A DNA stretch of 64,000 nucleotides, taken from NCBI GenBank assembly GCA_016742275.1, contig JACVCD010000021.1, positions 31,712 through 95,711 of the forward strand, written 5' to 3'. The notes beneath the pieces were generated by a model. It was not told the origin of the DNA and searched no databases. It saw only the letters and a list, made by a program, of their open reading frames with translations. Made by a program: the position numbers and the translations under genes. Positions 63,078 through 64,000 of this stretch are shown one piece after another. The DNA is from Gemmatimonadaceae bacterium. GTDB lineage: Bacteria > Gemmatimonadota > Gemmatimonadetes > Gemmatimonadales > Gemmatimonadaceae. Each line of letters starts with the position of its first letter. Within the stretch, counting starts at the first letter, position 1.

Positions 63078-63526
63078 GCGTTGGATGTCGCGTCGGAGGT
63101 CGCGTCGGAGGTCGCGTCGGATGCTGGAGAGTTGGGCGCCGAGGGCGCTTCGAAAAGCGCGCAGACGGCGCCAGCCGGATCTTCGATGACGGCAAACCGG
63201 CCAGACGGGCCGGGTGCCTTGGCCGGCCGAATCACACGACCGCCCATGGCTTCGACACGCGAAACGCGTGAATCGAGGTCCGTCACGATGATGTACACCA
63301 ACCACTGCGCCGGGAGCCCGGTATTCGGGCCACGCGCATGACACACACCGGCGTGCGCTCCGCCGTCCGGCGACATCATGAGATAGTCGTCGTAGTCGCC
63401 CATGGAGAGCGGCTGCGGCGTCCAATCGGTCACCGCAGCATAGAAATCGCGCACGGCCGACGCATTCGGCACGGTGAGGTCAACCCAGCCAATCCGGCCG
63501 GGAAGGGGAGGCGGAGGAGTGGTCAT
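63074..63526 (-). CDS. VOC (glyoxalase/bleomycin-resistance fold) family protein
   Basis: The protein has 150 residues. Begins RIGWVDLTVPNASAVRDFYAAVTDW, cited as WVDLTVPNASAVRDFY, and carries YLMMSPDGGAHAGVCHARGP, VYIIVTDLDSRVSRVEAMGG and FAVIEDPAGAVCALFEAP, the two beta-alpha-beta modules of VOC proteins. The N-terminal His ligand is replaced by Asp, but Glu in LFEAP is kept, so metal binding is uncertain. The C-terminus ends in SDAT repeats from a 12-base tandem repeat. Translationally coupled to the S8 peptidase. Confidence 0.85.
   Translation of the reverse strand: MTTPPPPLPGRIGWVDLTVPNASAVRDFYAAVTDWTPQPLSMGDYDDYLMMSPDGGAHAGVCHARGPNTGLPAQWLVYIIVTDLDSRVSRVEAMGGRVIRPAKAPGPSGRFAVIEDPAGAVCALFEAPSAPNSPASDATSDATSDATSNA
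63084..63119 (-). repeat. Three tandem 12-bp units at the 3' end of the VOC gene
   Basis: Units GATGTCGCGTCG, GAGGTCGCGTCG and GAGGTCGCGTCG run head to tail and keep the frame, giving SDATSDATSDAT near the C-terminus. They end seven bases before the coupled peptidase start, so copy number changes would not alter the frame but could affect coupling distance. Confidence 0.85.
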
Positions 63527-63634
63527 GCGAGGAGTCTGGAGTGTGACGCCCCAGTGAGCAATGGGCCGCAGACGGCCAACTGCCGATCCTCAACGTTTCC
63601 TCAGCAGCACTCGAGTAGGACTTCCGTCGGACGC

Positions 63635-64000
63635 TTAGTCGGCGTCCGTCGCGCAGCTCAGGCTTGAACGAGCATACGGTTGCCCACGTCGCCAGGCCGG
63701 CGCGTCTCGCCGCCCAAAGGCACTCACGTCCGGTGGTGGCTTCTTGAATTCGTAGGCCACGGATTGCTGCAGTTCGATCGGATGTCGCCGCACCACATTC
63801 GCTTCCAGCTTCAGCCAATTCACCGCACAGACGCCATCGATGATGCCAAGTCCAGGAGCGATTTCCATGAACGTGGTGATCGCGCGGACAGTGCGCACTC
63901 CGCGAAATTCGCGCGGCAATCGATCGGTGCGACTGAGTTCGAGATCCAGTCGCCGCAGTTGCGATGTGGCGCTGTCGAGATAGGCCGCACCATGCACATC
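63635..64000 (-). CDS. C-terminal part of an exported beta-domain protein (5' end outside the window)
   Basis: The frame is open through the window edge (the first visible codons read DVHGAAYLDS), so the start is not here. About 121 residues are visible: ATSQLRRLDLELSRTDRLPRE, GVRTVRAITTFMEIAPGLGIIDGVCAVNWLKL, then KKPPPDVSAFGRRDAPAW. The pattern fits the C-terminal domains of carboxypeptidase-regulatory-like proteins common in this group, but I cannot name it. A GTG at 63997 is in frame but is unlikely to be the start. Confidence 0.5.
   Translation of the reverse strand, partial: DVHGAAYLDSATSQLRRLDLELSRTDRLPREFRGVRTVRAITTFMEIAPGLGIIDGVCAVNWLKLEANVVRRHPIELQQSVAYEFKKPPPDVSAFGRRDAPAWRRGQPYARSSLSCATDAD

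Overview
The window is a G+C-rich bacterial chromosome segment, densely coded on both strands, with no prophage, insertion sequence, CRISPR array or rRNA operon that I can recognise. The mix of genes points to Gemmatimonadota (Gemmatimonas-like): a DUF4159/DUF4175 envelope operon, large carboxypeptidase-regulatory/TonB-plug outer-membrane proteins, many exported proteins whose signal peptides end in a Gemmatimonas-style 'AQ' site, a Minf_1886-family protein and a DUF2911 protein. That placement is inference from family content, not a database match.

Layout. 1-2.1 kb: the end of an unknown gene, methylmalonyl-CoA epimerase, thioredoxin and the 16S rRNA methyltransferase RsmI. 2.1-9.7 kb: a tightly overlapping envelope operon (DUF4159 protein, a 24-codon bridging ORF, a huge DUF4175 protein with a Gln/Gly repeat, an exported TPR-like protein, and an exported amidotransferase-fold protein). 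9.7-14.1 kb: a DinG-type helicase fused to an N-terminal JAMM domain, an FAH-family enzyme and a TonB-like membrane protein. 14.1-22.8 kb (minus strand): a large outer-membrane receptor with a Spy/CpxP-like tail, gltX, two tRNA-Ser genes, an M28 aminopeptidase lipoprotein and a YCF48-like propeller. 22.9-25.8 kb: an exported CbiX-like protein behind a near-consensus promoter, a DUF1611 enzyme and a Bax-inhibitor-1 protein. 25.9-37.8 kb (minus strand): amidohydrolase, DUF2723 glycosyltransferase-like protein, purH, purN, a GmhB-like phosphatase, an Ig-like lipoprotein, valS and a BON-domain protein. 37.9-41.2 kb: thrS translationally coupled to a PAS-GGDEF protein with a degenerate active site. 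41.3-42.9 kb: an orphan TonB-plug protein. 43.2-50.3 kb: acyl-CoA and amino-acid catabolism (thiolase, CPBP protease, 3-hydroxybutyryl-CoA dehydrogenase, acyl-CoA dehydrogenase, leucine-type dehydrogenase, rpiB, glyA). 50.4-58.2 kb: Minf_1886 protein, NAD(P)HX repair enzyme, propeller lipoprotein, thiL, plsC, eno, ftsB, initiator and elongator tRNA-Met. 58.3-64 kb: an intact multi-PAS diguanylate cyclase, DUF2911 protein, subtilisin-like lipoprotein, VOC protein and the C-terminal end of another gene.

How the parts fit. Most genes are housekeeping (tRNA charging, purine synthesis, glycolysis, one-carbon metabolism, metabolite repair) or fatty-acid/branched-chain amino-acid oxidation feeding acetyl-CoA and propionyl-CoA. 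The accessory interest lies in the envelope operon with its double-coupled mini-ORF, the JAMM-DinG fusion, the receptor with a chaperone-like tail, the orphan plug protein, the probable c-di-GMP receptor coupled to thrS, and long palindromic elements in gene-end positions, two of which are copies of one family and bracket the amidohydrolase/DUF2723 pair.
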